Program-made: the position numbers and the translations under genes | The notes under the pieces: generated by a model | What the model was told of the DNA's origin: nothing | Databases searched by the model: none | Seen by the model: only the letters and a program-made list of their open reading frames with translations | In this document: one piece after another, positions 36,011 through 43,884 of the stretch | How the letters are laid out: every line of letters starts with the position of its first letter | Position numbering within the stretch: position 1 is the first letter of the stretch | Assembly: GCA_021779855.1 (NCBI GenBank) | Contig: JAJXZW010000008.1 | Location: 31,475-95,474 of the forward strand | Length of the DNA: 64,000 bases | DNA from: Actinomycetes bacterium | Lineage (GTDB): Bacteria > Actinomycetota > Acidimicrobiia > Acidimicrobiales > RAAP-2 | Reading direction: 5' to 3'

Positions 36011-36016
36011 AGCATA
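36011..36016 (-). promoter_or_regulatory. leaderless -10 box (TATGCT) of the B12-binding/sucCD/pur/fol run
   Basis: TATGCT is a good -10 hexamer at -13 to -8 of the ATG at 36003. It stands back to back with the divergent ubiA promoter 55 bp away. Confidence 0.45.
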
Positions 36017-36070
36017 GTTGGCTTGAAAATCGGGACTTTTCGCCGCCCGGGGTCCCCGGGCCCCGGCCAG

Positions 36071-36076
36071 TAGCGT
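36071..36076 (+). promoter_or_regulatory. leaderless -10 box (TAGCGT) of ubiA-dprE1-dprE2
   Basis: TAGCGT lies at -13 to -8 of the GTG at 36084, and no Shine-Dalgarno is present. The alternative GTG at 36075 lies within the box. Confidence 0.45.
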
Positions 36077-36083
36077 GAGTCGG

Positions 36084-36980
36084 GTGACCACCGCCCGCGG
36101 GCCCGTGCGCGCCCTCCTCTCGGCGATGCGCCCGAGTCAGTGGGTGAAGAACCTCATCGTGGTGGTCGCCCCGGCCGCGGCCGGCGTCCTCACCCACCAC
36201 GACGTGATCGGCCACACCGCCGTGGCCTTCGGCGCCTTCAGCCTGCTGGCCTCGGCGCTCTACATCATGAACGACCTGCGCGACGTCGAGGCCGACCGGG
36301 CCCACCCCACCAAGCGCGCCCGGGCCATCGCCGCGGGCGAGCTCGCCCCGTCCACCGCCCGGGCGGCGGCGGTCGTCCTCGGGGCCCTCGCCTTCGTGCT
36401 CGGGCTCCTCGTGCGCTCGCCGGGCGAGCTCGAGTGGACGCTCCTCACCTACGCCGTCCTCACGATCGCCTACAACGTGCGCCTCAAGGAGGTCGCGGTG
36501 GTCGAGTTCGCCATCGTGGCCAGCGGCTTCTTCCTACGGGCCCTCGCGGGCGCGGCGGCGAGCCACCTCGCGGTCTCCAAGTGGTTCCTCGTCGTGATCT
36601 CCTTCGGGGCGCTCTTCCTCGTCGTGGGCAAGCGCTCCGCCGAGCTCGGCACCGCGACCGCCGGGGTCACGCGCAAGGTGCTCTCGGAGTACACCGCCCG
36701 GTTCCTCGAGTCGACCCTCACCCTCGCGGCCTCGGTGGCGGTCACCGGGTACTGCCTCTGGGCGTTCGACACCTCGGCCCAGGGGCTCTCCACGCTGCGC
36801 AACGACGCCTTCCCCGTCCACCTGTCCGTGATCCCGGTCGTCGTGGCCGTGCTGTACATCCTGCGCGGGGCGCTGGCCGGCGAGGGCGAGACGCCCGAGC
36901 ACCTGATCCTGCACAACCGGGTCGTCCAGGCCCTCGGCCTCGCCTGGGCCCTCCTGCTCGCCTGGGCGGTCTACCGGTGA
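36084..36980 (+). CDS. decaprenyl-phosphate phosphoribosyltransferase-like UbiA prenyltransferase
   Basis: A 298-residue integral membrane enzyme with about eight helices. The Asp-rich UbiA motif is [19 protein letters not shown], and a second site follows in [12 protein letters not shown]. In mycobacteria the close relative Rv3806c joins phosphoribose to decaprenyl phosphate as the first step to the arabinose donor DPA. The two next genes encode DprE1- and DprE2-like enzymes for the later steps, which supports the same role here. The GTG at 36084 is chosen on the leaderless pattern. The stop overlaps the dprE1 start (GTGA). Confidence 0.88.
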   Translation: MTTARGPVRALLSAMRPSQWVKNLIVVVAPAAAGVLTHHDVIGHTAVAFGAFSLLASALYIMNDLRDVEADRAHPTKRARAIAAGELAPSTARAAAVVLGALAFVLGLLVRSPGELEWTLLTYAVLTIAYNVRLKEVAVVEFAIVASGFFLRALAGAAASHLAVSKWFLVVISFGALFLVVGKRSAELGTATAGVTRKVLSEYTARFLESTLTLAASVAVTGYCLWAFDTSAQGLSTLRNDAFPVHLSVIPVVVAVLYILRGALAGEGETPEHLILHNRVVQALGLAWALLLAWAVYR

Positions 36981-38293
36981 CCCGGCTCGCCGGCTGGGGC
37001 CGCACGGCGGCGGCCACCGCCAGCGTCGTCGCGCCCTCGGGCGAGGCGGGGGTCGCCGCGCTGCTCGCGCGCGGCCCGCTCTGCGCGCGCGGGCTCGGGC
37101 GCAGCTACGGCGACGCGGCCCAGCTGGCCGGCGGCACGGTGGCCGACCTCACCGGCCTCGACGAGATCGGCCCGATCGACGACGCGGGCGCCGTCACCGT
37201 GGGCGCCGGCGCCAGCATCGACGCGCTGCTCGCCCTCGCCCTGCCCCAGGGCTGGTTCGTGCCCGTCACCCCCGGGACCCGCCAGGTCACCATGGGCGGC
37301 GCCGTCGCCGCCGACGTGCACGGCAAGAACCACCACCGCGACGGCTCCTTCGCCCGCCACGTCGAGTCCCTGCGCCTGGCCACCCCCCGGGGCGTGTTCG
37401 ACCTCTCGCCCGAGGTCGACCCGGACCTCTTCTGGGCGACGGTCGGGGGCATGGGCCTCACCGGGGTGGTGACCCGGGTGCGCCTTCGGCTCCTGCGCGT
37501 CGAGAGCGACGCGGTCCTCGTCGACACCGACCGCTTCGACGACCTCGACGGGGTGATGGCCGCGATGGTCGAGGGCGACGAGCGCTACCGCTACTCGGTG
37601 GCCTGGGTGGACTGCACGGCCGGAGGGGCCCGCACCGGCCGAGCGGTGCTGACCCGGGGCGACCACGCGCCGGCGGGCGCCGCGCCCCCGCGCGCCCCGC
37701 GCGCCGGCCGGCTCCGGGTGCCCTTCGTGGCGCCGCCGGGGCTGTTGAACCGGCTCAGCGTGCGGGCCTTCAACGAGGCGTGGTTCCGCCGGGCCCCGCG
37801 CCACGCGGTCGAGGTCCCCCACTCGCTCGGGTCCTTCTTCCACCCCCTCGACGGGGTCGCCGACTGGAACCGGCTGTACGGCCCGCGCGGCTTCGTGCAG
37901 TACCAGTTCGTCGTGCCCGAGCGGGCCGGCGAGACCGTGCGCACCGCGGTCGAGCGCCTGGCGCGCTCGGGCCTCGTGAGCTTCCTCGCCGTGCTGAAGC
38001 GCTTCGGCCCGGGCGACCCCGGCCACCTCTCCTTCCCGATGGCCGGCTGGACCCTCGCGCTCGACCTGCCCGTCGGCGCCGCGGACCTGCCCGGCGAGCT
38101 CGACGCCCTCGACGACCTCGTCCTCGAGGCGGGCGGGCGCGTCTACCTCGCCAAGGACGCCCGCCTGGCCCCGGCGAAGGTCGCCGCCATGTACCCGCGG
38201 CTCGCCGAGTGGCGCGCGGTGCGCGCGCGCGTCGACCCCGAGGGGGTCATGACGAGCGACCTCGCCCGCCGGCTCCATCTGGTAGGGAGGTAG
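36977..38293 (+). CDS. dprE1: decaprenylphospho-beta-D-ribofuranose 2-oxidase-like FAD enzyme
   Basis: A 438-residue FAD-dependent oxidase that would oxidise the C2 hydroxyl of lipid-linked ribose. The FAD domain contains CARGLGRSYGDAAQ, TPGTRQVTMGGAVAADVHGKNHH and GGMGLTGVVTRV. The substrate domain ends in AKDARLAPAKV and AMYPRLAEWRAVRARVDP, close to the mycobacterial enzyme as I remember it. Where mycobacterial DprE1 has the drug-reactive Cys387 (GWNICVD), this protein has Ala361 (GWTLALD). The GTG overlaps ubiA, and the stop lies two bases before dprE2. Confidence 0.9.
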   Translation: MTRLAGWGRTAAATASVVAPSGEAGVAALLARGPLCARGLGRSYGDAAQLAGGTVADLTGLDEIGPIDDAGAVTVGAGASIDALLALALPQGWFVPVTPGTRQVTMGGAVAADVHGKNHHRDGSFARHVESLRLATPRGVFDLSPEVDPDLFWATVGGMGLTGVVTRVRLRLLRVESDAVLVDTDRFDDLDGVMAAMVEGDERYRYSVAWVDCTAGGARTGRAVLTRGDHAPAGAAPPRAPRAGRLRVPFVAPPGLLNRLSVRAFNEAWFRRAPRHAVEVPHSLGSFFHPLDGVADWNRLYGPRGFVQYQFVVPERAGETVRTAVERLARSGLVSFLAVLKRFGPGDPGHLSFPMAGWTLALDLPVGAADLPGELDALDDLVLEAGGRVYLAKDARLAPAKVAAMYPRLAEWRAVRARVDPEGVMTSDLARRLHLVGR

Positions 38294-38295
38294 GC

Positions 38296-39063
38296 GTGGA
38301 GAACGCCTTCGGCCAGCCCCAGAGCGTCGTCGTCCTCGGGGGCACCTCGGACATCGCCCGGGCGATCGTGCGCAAGCTCTGCGCCACCCGGGCCGAGACG
38401 GTCGTGCTCGCCGGGCGCGACCCGGCGCGACTCGCCGAGGCGGCCCGCGAGGCCGAGGAGTACGGCGCGACGCGCACCGAGGTCGTCACCTTCGACGCCG
38501 AGGACCCGGCCAGCGCCGCCCCGGCCGTGGCCGACGCCTTCGAGCGCGCCGGCGGGCCGGTCGACCTGGTGGTCGTCGCGGTGGGCGCGCTCGGCGACCA
38601 GTCCGAGTTCGAGGACGACCCCGCCGAGGCCACGCGGATGGTGAGCGTCAACATGACCTGGCCGGTCGCCGCCCTCACCGCCGTGCGCACCCGGCTGCTC
38701 GCCCAGGGCCACGGGCGGATCCTCGTCCTCACCTCGGTCGCGGGGGTGCGGGTGCGCCGCTCGCTGTACCTCTACGGCGGGGCCAAGGCCGGCCTCGACC
38801 GGCTGTGCCAGGGGATGGCCGACTCCCTGGTGGGCACCGGCGTGCGCCTGCAGATCGTGCGCCCGGGCTTCGTGCGCACCAAGATGACGACGGGCCAGAA
38901 GGAGGCGCCCTTCACGACGGGTCCCAACGAGGTGGCCGAGTACGTCGTGCGCGCCCTCTCGTCGAACGCCCCGGTCGTGTGGAGCCCGCCGGTGCTGCGC
39001 TACCTCTTCGTGATCGTGCGCCACCTCCCGGCGGCGGTCTGGCGGAAGGTGGCCGACCTCTAG
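38296..39063 (+). CDS. dprE2: decaprenylphospho-beta-D-erythro-pentofuranosid-2-ulose 2-reductase-like SDR
   Basis: A 255-residue short-chain dehydrogenase. The NAD(P) motif is VLGGTSDIARAIVRKL and the catalytic Ser-Tyr-Lys is seen in LTSVAG and YLYGGAKAG. Together with DprE1 it would complete the epimerisation of lipid-linked ribose to arabinose. The GTG start has the ribosome binding site AGGGAGGT. The C-terminus (WSPPVLRYLFVIVRHLP) is hydrophobic and may touch the membrane, as in mycobacterial DprE2. Confidence 0.9.
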   Translation: MENAFGQPQSVVVLGGTSDIARAIVRKLCATRAETVVLAGRDPARLAEAAREAEEYGATRTEVVTFDAEDPASAAPAVADAFERAGGPVDLVVVAVGALGDQSEFEDDPAEATRMVSVNMTWPVAALTAVRTRLLAQGHGRILVLTSVAGVRVRRSLYLYGGAKAGLDRLCQGMADSLVGTGVRLQIVRPGFVRTKMTTGQKEAPFTTGPNEVAEYVVRALSSNAPVVWSPPVLRYLFVIVRHLPAAVWRKVADL

Positions 39064-39138
39064 GCACTCCCCGTCGCGCCTCCCCCAGGCTCGGCGCAGG
39101 GTCTCCCCGTCCCCTTGTACATGAATTGTGCTGTTGAG

Positions 39139-39160
39139 TGTGCATAACTTGTAGTGCACA
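39139..39160. promoter_or_regulatory. palindrome TGTGCA-N10-TGCACA before the AAA+ ATPase gene
   Basis: A perfect 6-bp inverted repeat with a 10-bp spacer ends six bases before the ATG at 39167, in a locally A+T-rich stretch. The size and position fit a dimeric repressor operator. No Shine-Dalgarno lies between it and the ATG. Confidence 0.5.
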
Positions 39161-39166
39161 CCCTGC

Positions 39167-40469
39167 ATGGGTGGTATTCCATTGATCGTGGCCGCGCCGG
39201 TCTCGTTTGGGGGTGCCTACGTCCGACGGGTAGTCGACGACGAGCTCGACGAGCTCTTCGGCCACCTCCCGGCTATCGCCCTGGACGGACCCAAGGGGGT
39301 CGGCAAGACCGCGACGGCTCTGCGACGCAGCGCGACGGTCCGCCGACTCGACACCGCCGCCGAGCGCGACCTCATCGAGGCGGATCCCCTCATCGTCGCC
39401 CTCGACACGCCCCCGGTCCTGCTCGACGAGTGGCAGAGGGTGCCCGCGACCTTCGACGCCGTGCGCCGACTCGTCGACGACGACCACTCGGCGGGCCACT
39501 TCCTGCTCACCGGTTCGGCGCCCGTCACCTCAACCCGCTCGGGAGCGGAACGTCACCACCGTCCGGATGCGCCCTCTCACCTTGAGCGAGCGTCTCGGCC
39601 TCACCGAGGGCGTGTCCTTCGCGGACCTCCTCGCCGGGAGCGCCCGGCCCGCCGGCCGAACGCCGCTCACGCTGGTTGACTACGCCCGCGAGATTGCCGC
39701 CGGGGGATTCCCCGGACTGCGGCACTTGTCGGGGAGATCGCTCACGGCCCAACTCGACGGCTACCTCGAGCGCGTGGCCACCCACGATCTCCCCGCCTCG
39801 CGGCTGCGGGTCCGGCATCCCGCGACGGTCCTCCGGTGGCTCAGGGCCTACGCGGCGGCCACGGCGAGCGCGACCTCGTTGGAGAGGATCCGTCGCGCCG
39901 CCGCGGGTGAGGCGGGGGCGTCCCCGTCGAGGACGGCGGTCGCCCCCTACGTCGAACTGCTCACCGCCCTACGGGTCCTCGACCCGGTCCCGGCCTGGCT
40001 CCCCTCGCGCACCCATCTGGCCGCCCTCACCGTGGCGCCCAAGCACCACCTCGCCGACCCGGCGCTCGCGGCCCGTCTGGTCCGCGTCGGATCGGCCGAC
40101 CTCCTGCGCGGGAGCGGTCCCCCGCTCCGGGGCGCCCGGGATGGCTCGTTCATGGGGGCGCTCTTCGAGTCGCTCGTCACGTTGTCCGTCCGGACCTTCG
40201 CGCAGCGCGCCGGTGCGCGCACCTACCACCTGCGCACCCAGGGCGGACGACACGAGGTCGACATCGTCGTCGAGGGCGATCACGGGGTTGTCGCCCTCGA
40301 GGTCAGGCTCTCACCCACGGTGAGCGACGACGACGTCACGCACTTGCGGTGGCTCCGAGGCGTCCTGGGTGAGGAGTGCGTCGACGTGGCGGTCGTCACC
40401 ACGGGCCCCGAGGCCTACCGGCGTCGTGACGGTGTCGCGGTGATCCCCCTCGGGCTCCTGGTGGCGTAG
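39167..40469 (+). pseudogene. AAA+ ATPase with C-terminal DUF4143, frameshifted
   Basis: The first frame encodes the ATPase core: Walker A GPKGVGKTAT (41-50), Walker B VLLDEWQRVP, and the sensor strand HFLLTGSAP. After the STRSGAER segment the reading passes into another frame near 39545-39566, where VTTVRMRPLTLSERLGLTEG continues the family sequence. The second frame runs to 40469 and holds the DUF4143/PD-(D/E)XK-like end (GGRHEVDIVVEGDHGVVALEV). A one-base insertion or two-base deletion explains it. The two halves together give the normal ~430 residues. Whether this is a dead gene, a sequencing error or programmed frameshifting is unresolved. Family members are common accessory genes of unclear function. 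Confidence 0.8.
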
Positions 40470-40609
40470 CCGCGCTGCGGTGGCACCCCCGGTGCGGACG
40501 GGATGGGACGCGGCGGGGACGTCCGCGTACGACGGGGCGCTCGGGGGCGGGTGGGTCGGCGAGTATCTTTCGCCCTGTTGACTCGCATGATCGCGCGACG
40601 AGGCACTGA

Positions 40610-41494
40610 GTGACCTCGACCGGCGTGGCGGTCGCCTTCGCCCTGCTCACGGCCCTCGCGAACGCCACCGCGGTGATGATGCAGCACGTGGCCACCACGG
40701 CCGGCGACCACCGGGGGTGGGCGTGGGTCCGCCACGTCGTGCGCCACCCGCTCTGGCTGTTCGGGTGGGTCGGCATGATCGCCTCCCTCGTCTTCCAGGC
40801 CCTCGCCCTGCACGCCGGTCCCCTGTCGCTCGTCCAGCCCCTCCTCGTGAGCGAGCTGGTGCTCGCGCTGGTCCTGCGTCGGCTCTGGCGCCGCCAGCGG
40901 CTCTCCGCGCGCGCGTGGACGAGCGCGGTGGTCACGACGCTGGCCCTGGCGACGGTACTGGTGGCGACCGACCCCCACGGCGTCACCCACGCGCCGACGA
41001 GGACCGCCTGGGTCACGACGACGCTCGCGACGGCGCTCGCCGTCACGGTGCTCGTGCTCCTCGCGCGCGGGGCGGGCCCCGGGCGTCGCGCCGCGAGCTT
41101 CGCGACGGCGACGGCGATTCTGTGGGCCCTCGAGGCCACCTTCATCAAGAGCGCCACCGACGTCCTCGTCGGCGGCGGGGTGGGGGCGCTCTTCACCTCG
41201 TGGCCGCTGTACGCGCTCGTCGTCGCGGGCCTCGGCGGGCTCACCACCGAGCAGCTCGCGCTGCGCGAGGGGCCGCTGCGCGTCTCCCAGCCCCTCATCG
41301 TCATCGTCGACCCGCTGGTGAGCGTGCTCTACGGCGTCGGGCTCTTCGGCGAGCACCTGGCCTCGGGCGGGGGCGTGGCGGTGGTGGCCGGGGTCGCCGG
41401 TATCTGCGTGTGCGCCGGCGTGGTGGTCATGACGACGGCCGTGCCGGAGTCCCTCGTGCCCGAGGCCCTGCCCGCGTCAGCCGGGGAGGGCTGA
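40610..41494 (+). CDS. DMT-superfamily membrane protein
   Basis: A 294-residue protein with nine or ten membrane helices and an internal duplication of the EamA type. AGPLSLVQPLLVSELVLALVL in the first half mirrors EGPLRVSQPLIVIVDPLVSVL in the second. It resembles the DMT transporters (NIPA-like/EamA) of actinobacteria; the substrate is unknown. The start is GTG; a TATCTT -10 candidate lies at 40564-40569. Confidence 0.85.
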   Translation: MTSTGVAVAFALLTALANATAVMMQHVATTAGDHRGWAWVRHVVRHPLWLFGWVGMIASLVFQALALHAGPLSLVQPLLVSELVLALVLRRLWRRQRLSARAWTSAVVTTLALATVLVATDPHGVTHAPTRTAWVTTTLATALAVTVLVLLARGAGPGRRAASFATATAILWALEATFIKSATDVLVGGGVGALFTSWPLYALVVAGLGGLTTEQLALREGPLRVSQPLIVIVDPLVSVLYGVGLFGEHLASGGGVAVVAGVAGICVCAGVVVMTTAVPESLVPEALPASAGEG

Positions 41495-41522
41495 CGCCGG
41501 GGCCCAGGGGCGACGCCCGCGT

Positions 41523-41528
41523 TAGTCT
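41523..41528 (+). promoter_or_regulatory. putative -10 box (TAGTCT) of the SGNH hydrolase gene
   Basis: TAGTCT fits TANNNT and gives a leader of about 20 nt with GGGAGGGA before the GTG at 41556. Confidence 0.35.
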
Positions 41529-41555
41529 GGACCGTCTAGCCGGGAGGGACGTCTC

Positions 41556-42488
41556 GTGAGGGTCTCTACGATCGGGTCGCGCCGCGGGGCGGCGGCGCTG
41601 GTGCTGGCCGTCGGCCTGCTCACCGGCGCGTCGGCGGGCGCGTCGAACGCCCCCGCCCCGCGCCACCCCGGGGTCGCCGTCGCGGCGCCCGGCAGCGACT
41701 ACCTGGCGCTCGGGGACTCCGTGTCCTTCGGCTACCGCGAGCCGACGACCGTCCCGGCGCCGGACTACGGCACCGCGGCGAACTTCGTGGGCTTCCCCGA
41801 GGACGTCGCCAGCGCGCTCGGGCTGCACCTGGCCAACGCCGCCTGCCCGGGCGAGACGTCGTCGAGCTTCCTGAACGCGAGCGCCCTCAGCAACGGGTGC
41901 GAGAACCACCCCAGCGCGACCGGGGCGATCGAGCCCGGCGGCTACCGGACGCTCTACCCGTTGCACGTGGGCTACACGGGCAGCCAGATGGCCTACGCGC
42001 TGCGCTACCTGCGCACGCACCCGCGGACCAGCCTGGTCACCCTCATGATCGGGGCCAACGACGGCTTCATCTGCCAGCAGACCACGGCCGACCAGTGCGT
42101 GTCCGCGGCCGAGCTCACCCCGGTGCTGGCGACCGTCACGGCCAACGTGCGGACCATCGTGCGCACCCTTCGGCGCAGCGCCCACTTCACGGGCCAGATC
42201 GTCCTCGTCAACTACTACGCCACCAGCTACGCCAACCCGCTCGAGAGCGTCGCCAGCGCGTACCTCAACAAGGCCCTCGACGCCGGGGGCGCCGGCTTCA
42301 GGGTGGAGGTCGCCGACGGCTACGGCGCCTTCCAGCAGGCCGCCCAGTTCTCCGCCGGTGACAGCTGCGCGGCGGGCCTGCTCACCCGCCTCTTCAGCGG
42401 CACGACCTTCACCGGGTGCGGGGTCCACCCCAGCGTCGCCGGCCAGGCGCTCCTGGCCCAGGCCGTCGAGTCGGTCGTGAGGAAGTAG
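41556..42488 (+). CDS. secreted SGNH/GDSL hydrolase
   Basis: A 310-residue exported esterase or lipase. A signal peptide (hydrophobic residues about 12-29, cleavage near AGASN) precedes the catalytic domain. Block I is ALGDSVSFGY (nucleophile Ser), block III is GANDGF (oxyanion Asn) and block V is GVHPS (His, with the Asp partner replaced by Val-Gly context typical of the secreted subgroup). Several cysteines (CPGETSS, NGCEN, QQTT..QCV) suggest disulfides. The ribosome binding site GGGAGGGA precedes the GTG. Confidence 0.9.
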   Translation: MRVSTIGSRRGAAALVLAVGLLTGASAGASNAPAPRHPGVAVAAPGSDYLALGDSVSFGYREPTTVPAPDYGTAANFVGFPEDVASALGLHLANAACPGETSSSFLNASALSNGCENHPSATGAIEPGGYRTLYPLHVGYTGSQMAYALRYLRTHPRTSLVTLMIGANDGFICQQTTADQCVSAAELTPVLATVTANVRTIVRTLRRSAHFTGQIVLVNYYATSYANPLESVASAYLNKALDAGGAGFRVEVADGYGAFQQAAQFSAGDSCAAGLLTRLFSGTTFTGCGVHPSVAGQALLAQAVESVVRK

Positions 42489-42522
42489 GCCCGTCCGCCG
42501 ACGGCCCGCCCGGGGCCGCCCG

Positions 42523-43812
42523 TCAGCCCTTGGTGCGCACCGTCATGTCGGCCGGGCGCAGCGACATCGTGTAGAAGTCGCGGTTCCACCAGGTGGCGAA
42601 GAACCGCGACGGGGCGCCGTTCATCGAGCTCAGGAGGTCGGTCCCGTTCCCGCCGTTGATCGGCTTGCCCAGGGGGCCCTGGTAGGAGGAGTACTGGACC
42701 CAGTCGGTGTTGATGTCGAGCTCCATCGCCCGCACCGCGCCGGCGTGCACCAGCACGTTCGCCAGGTCCGAGATCGACAGGGTCGGGCCGCCGACGTAGA
42801 CGAGCGCCCCGTCCTTGGTCACCCCGAGGCCCGAGCGCCACACGGCGTAGGCGCCGCCGAGCGTGAGCCCCCAGTTCATGTAGTTGGCGTTCGAGAGCCC
42901 CGGCACCACGTGGCCGTTCACGACGATGAGCCGGAGGTTCTGGCGCACCGAGGCGACCTGGTTGGTCATGCGGACGTCACGGTTCCAGGCGCCCACGGTC
43001 ATGTCGCCGTTCTTGTAGACGACGACCGAGGCCGCCCCCGTGCGCAGCGGGATGATCGTCTTGCCCTGGGTGAAGTAGCCGCCCTGGGCGTCCTGCATGC
43101 GAAAGCCGGCGTTGAAGGCCGCCACCAGGCTCTCGGAGGCCTTGGCGGTGATGGGCGCGCTGTACTTGTAGGGGCCGCCGCCGGGGATGTACGAGCCCGA
43201 GTAGAGCTGGGCCTGGAGGAGCTTGGGGTCCATCCAGGCGACGCCGACCACGTAGCTCGTGTTGACCCTGTTGGGGCGCACGAACGCCTCGTAGACGGCC
43301 GGGATCCCGTCGGCGCTGCGCCGCCCGACCGGGTGCCACACGCCCTCGCCGGGCAGCCACTTGCCCGCCGGGGAGGTCATGCGCGCGGGCGCGGGCAGGT
43401 ACGTCTCGCCGTGGACGGTCACCCGGGTCGAGGAGCCGCCGGTCTTGGTGGCCGAGTTGCCGAAGGCGTTCGCCGCCGGCGCCCCACCGACCTTGGGCGG
43501 GTTGAGCTTGTAGTACTCCTTCTCGGCCCAGAGCACGACCGCGCCCAGCCCGTGGCTGCGGCCCCACTCGGCGGCCCGCGCCATGTACGAGACCCCGAGC
43601 GAGGGGTTGCCGAGGGCCTGGACCAGGGTCACCCCGAGGTAGAGGACGACGACGAGGATGAGGACGCTCACCACGACGAAGGCCCGGCGGACCCAGTAGA
43701 CCCAGGGCGGGCGGCGCCGGCCGTGCGTGCCGCGACGGATCGGCGGTCGGCGGCGCGAGGGGACGCTGTAACCGGCTCGTGGGGGTCGCTGCGTCGGGGG
43801 GGCGCTAGACAC
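42523..43812 (-). CDS. membrane-anchored phosphodiester glycosidase (NAGPA/DUF2233) family protein
   Basis: A 429-residue protein with one N-terminal membrane helix (about 45-65) after a basic, proline-rich cytoplasmic part. The extracellular part carries the NAGPA-type fold: VAAFNAGFRMQ, LIVVNGHVV, the GALVYVGGPTLSISDLANVL repeat and the signature RAMELDINTDWV. Such domains cleave phosphodiester-linked sugars or act on cell-wall polymers. The GTG at 43812 is preferred; GAATAAT lies 5-11 bases upstream, so the message could be leaderless. A TCTTAGC-type repeat lies at 43864-43881. Confidence 0.85.
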   Translation of the reverse strand: MSSAPPTQRPPRAGYSVPSRRRPPIRRGTHGRRRPPWVYWVRRAFVVVSVLILVVVLYLGVTLVQALGNPSLGVSYMARAAEWGRSHGLGAVVLWAEKEYYKLNPPKVGGAPAANAFGNSATKTGGSSTRVTVHGETYLPAPARMTSPAGKWLPGEGVWHPVGRRSADGIPAVYEAFVRPNRVNTSYVVGVAWMDPKLLQAQLYSGSYIPGGGPYKYSAPITAKASESLVAAFNAGFRMQDAQGGYFTQGKTIIPLRTGAASVVVYKNGDMTVGAWNRDVRMTNQVASVRQNLRLIVVNGHVVPGLSNANYMNWGLTLGGAYAVWRSGLGVTKDGALVYVGGPTLSISDLANVLVHAGAVRAMELDINTDWVQYSSYQGPLGKPINGGNGTDLLSSMNGAPSRFFATWWNRDFYTMSLRPADMTVRTKG

Positions 43813-43863
43813 GCTGATTATTCTCTCAGGAGCGCGGTGGGGTCCACGCGGGCCCAAGTCAAT

Positions 43864-43881
43864 TCTTAGCGAGGCCTTATC
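43864..43881. promoter_or_regulatory. TCTTAGC-N4-CCTTATC, second candidate operator of the two-component system
   Basis: The first half equals the 12233 repeat exactly; the second half, 11 bp on, matches 5 of 7 bases. It lies about -52 to -69 from the start of the phosphodiester glycosidase gene and has the same strand orientation relative to its gene as the 12233 site. Confidence 0.4.
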
Positions 43882-43884
43882 CCA

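Noticed and set aside
34433..36091. Longer sucC frame running upstream to 36091
   Set aside because: It would cross the B12-binding gene; the family start MDLFEYQGKQYF with a ribosome binding site is at 35572.
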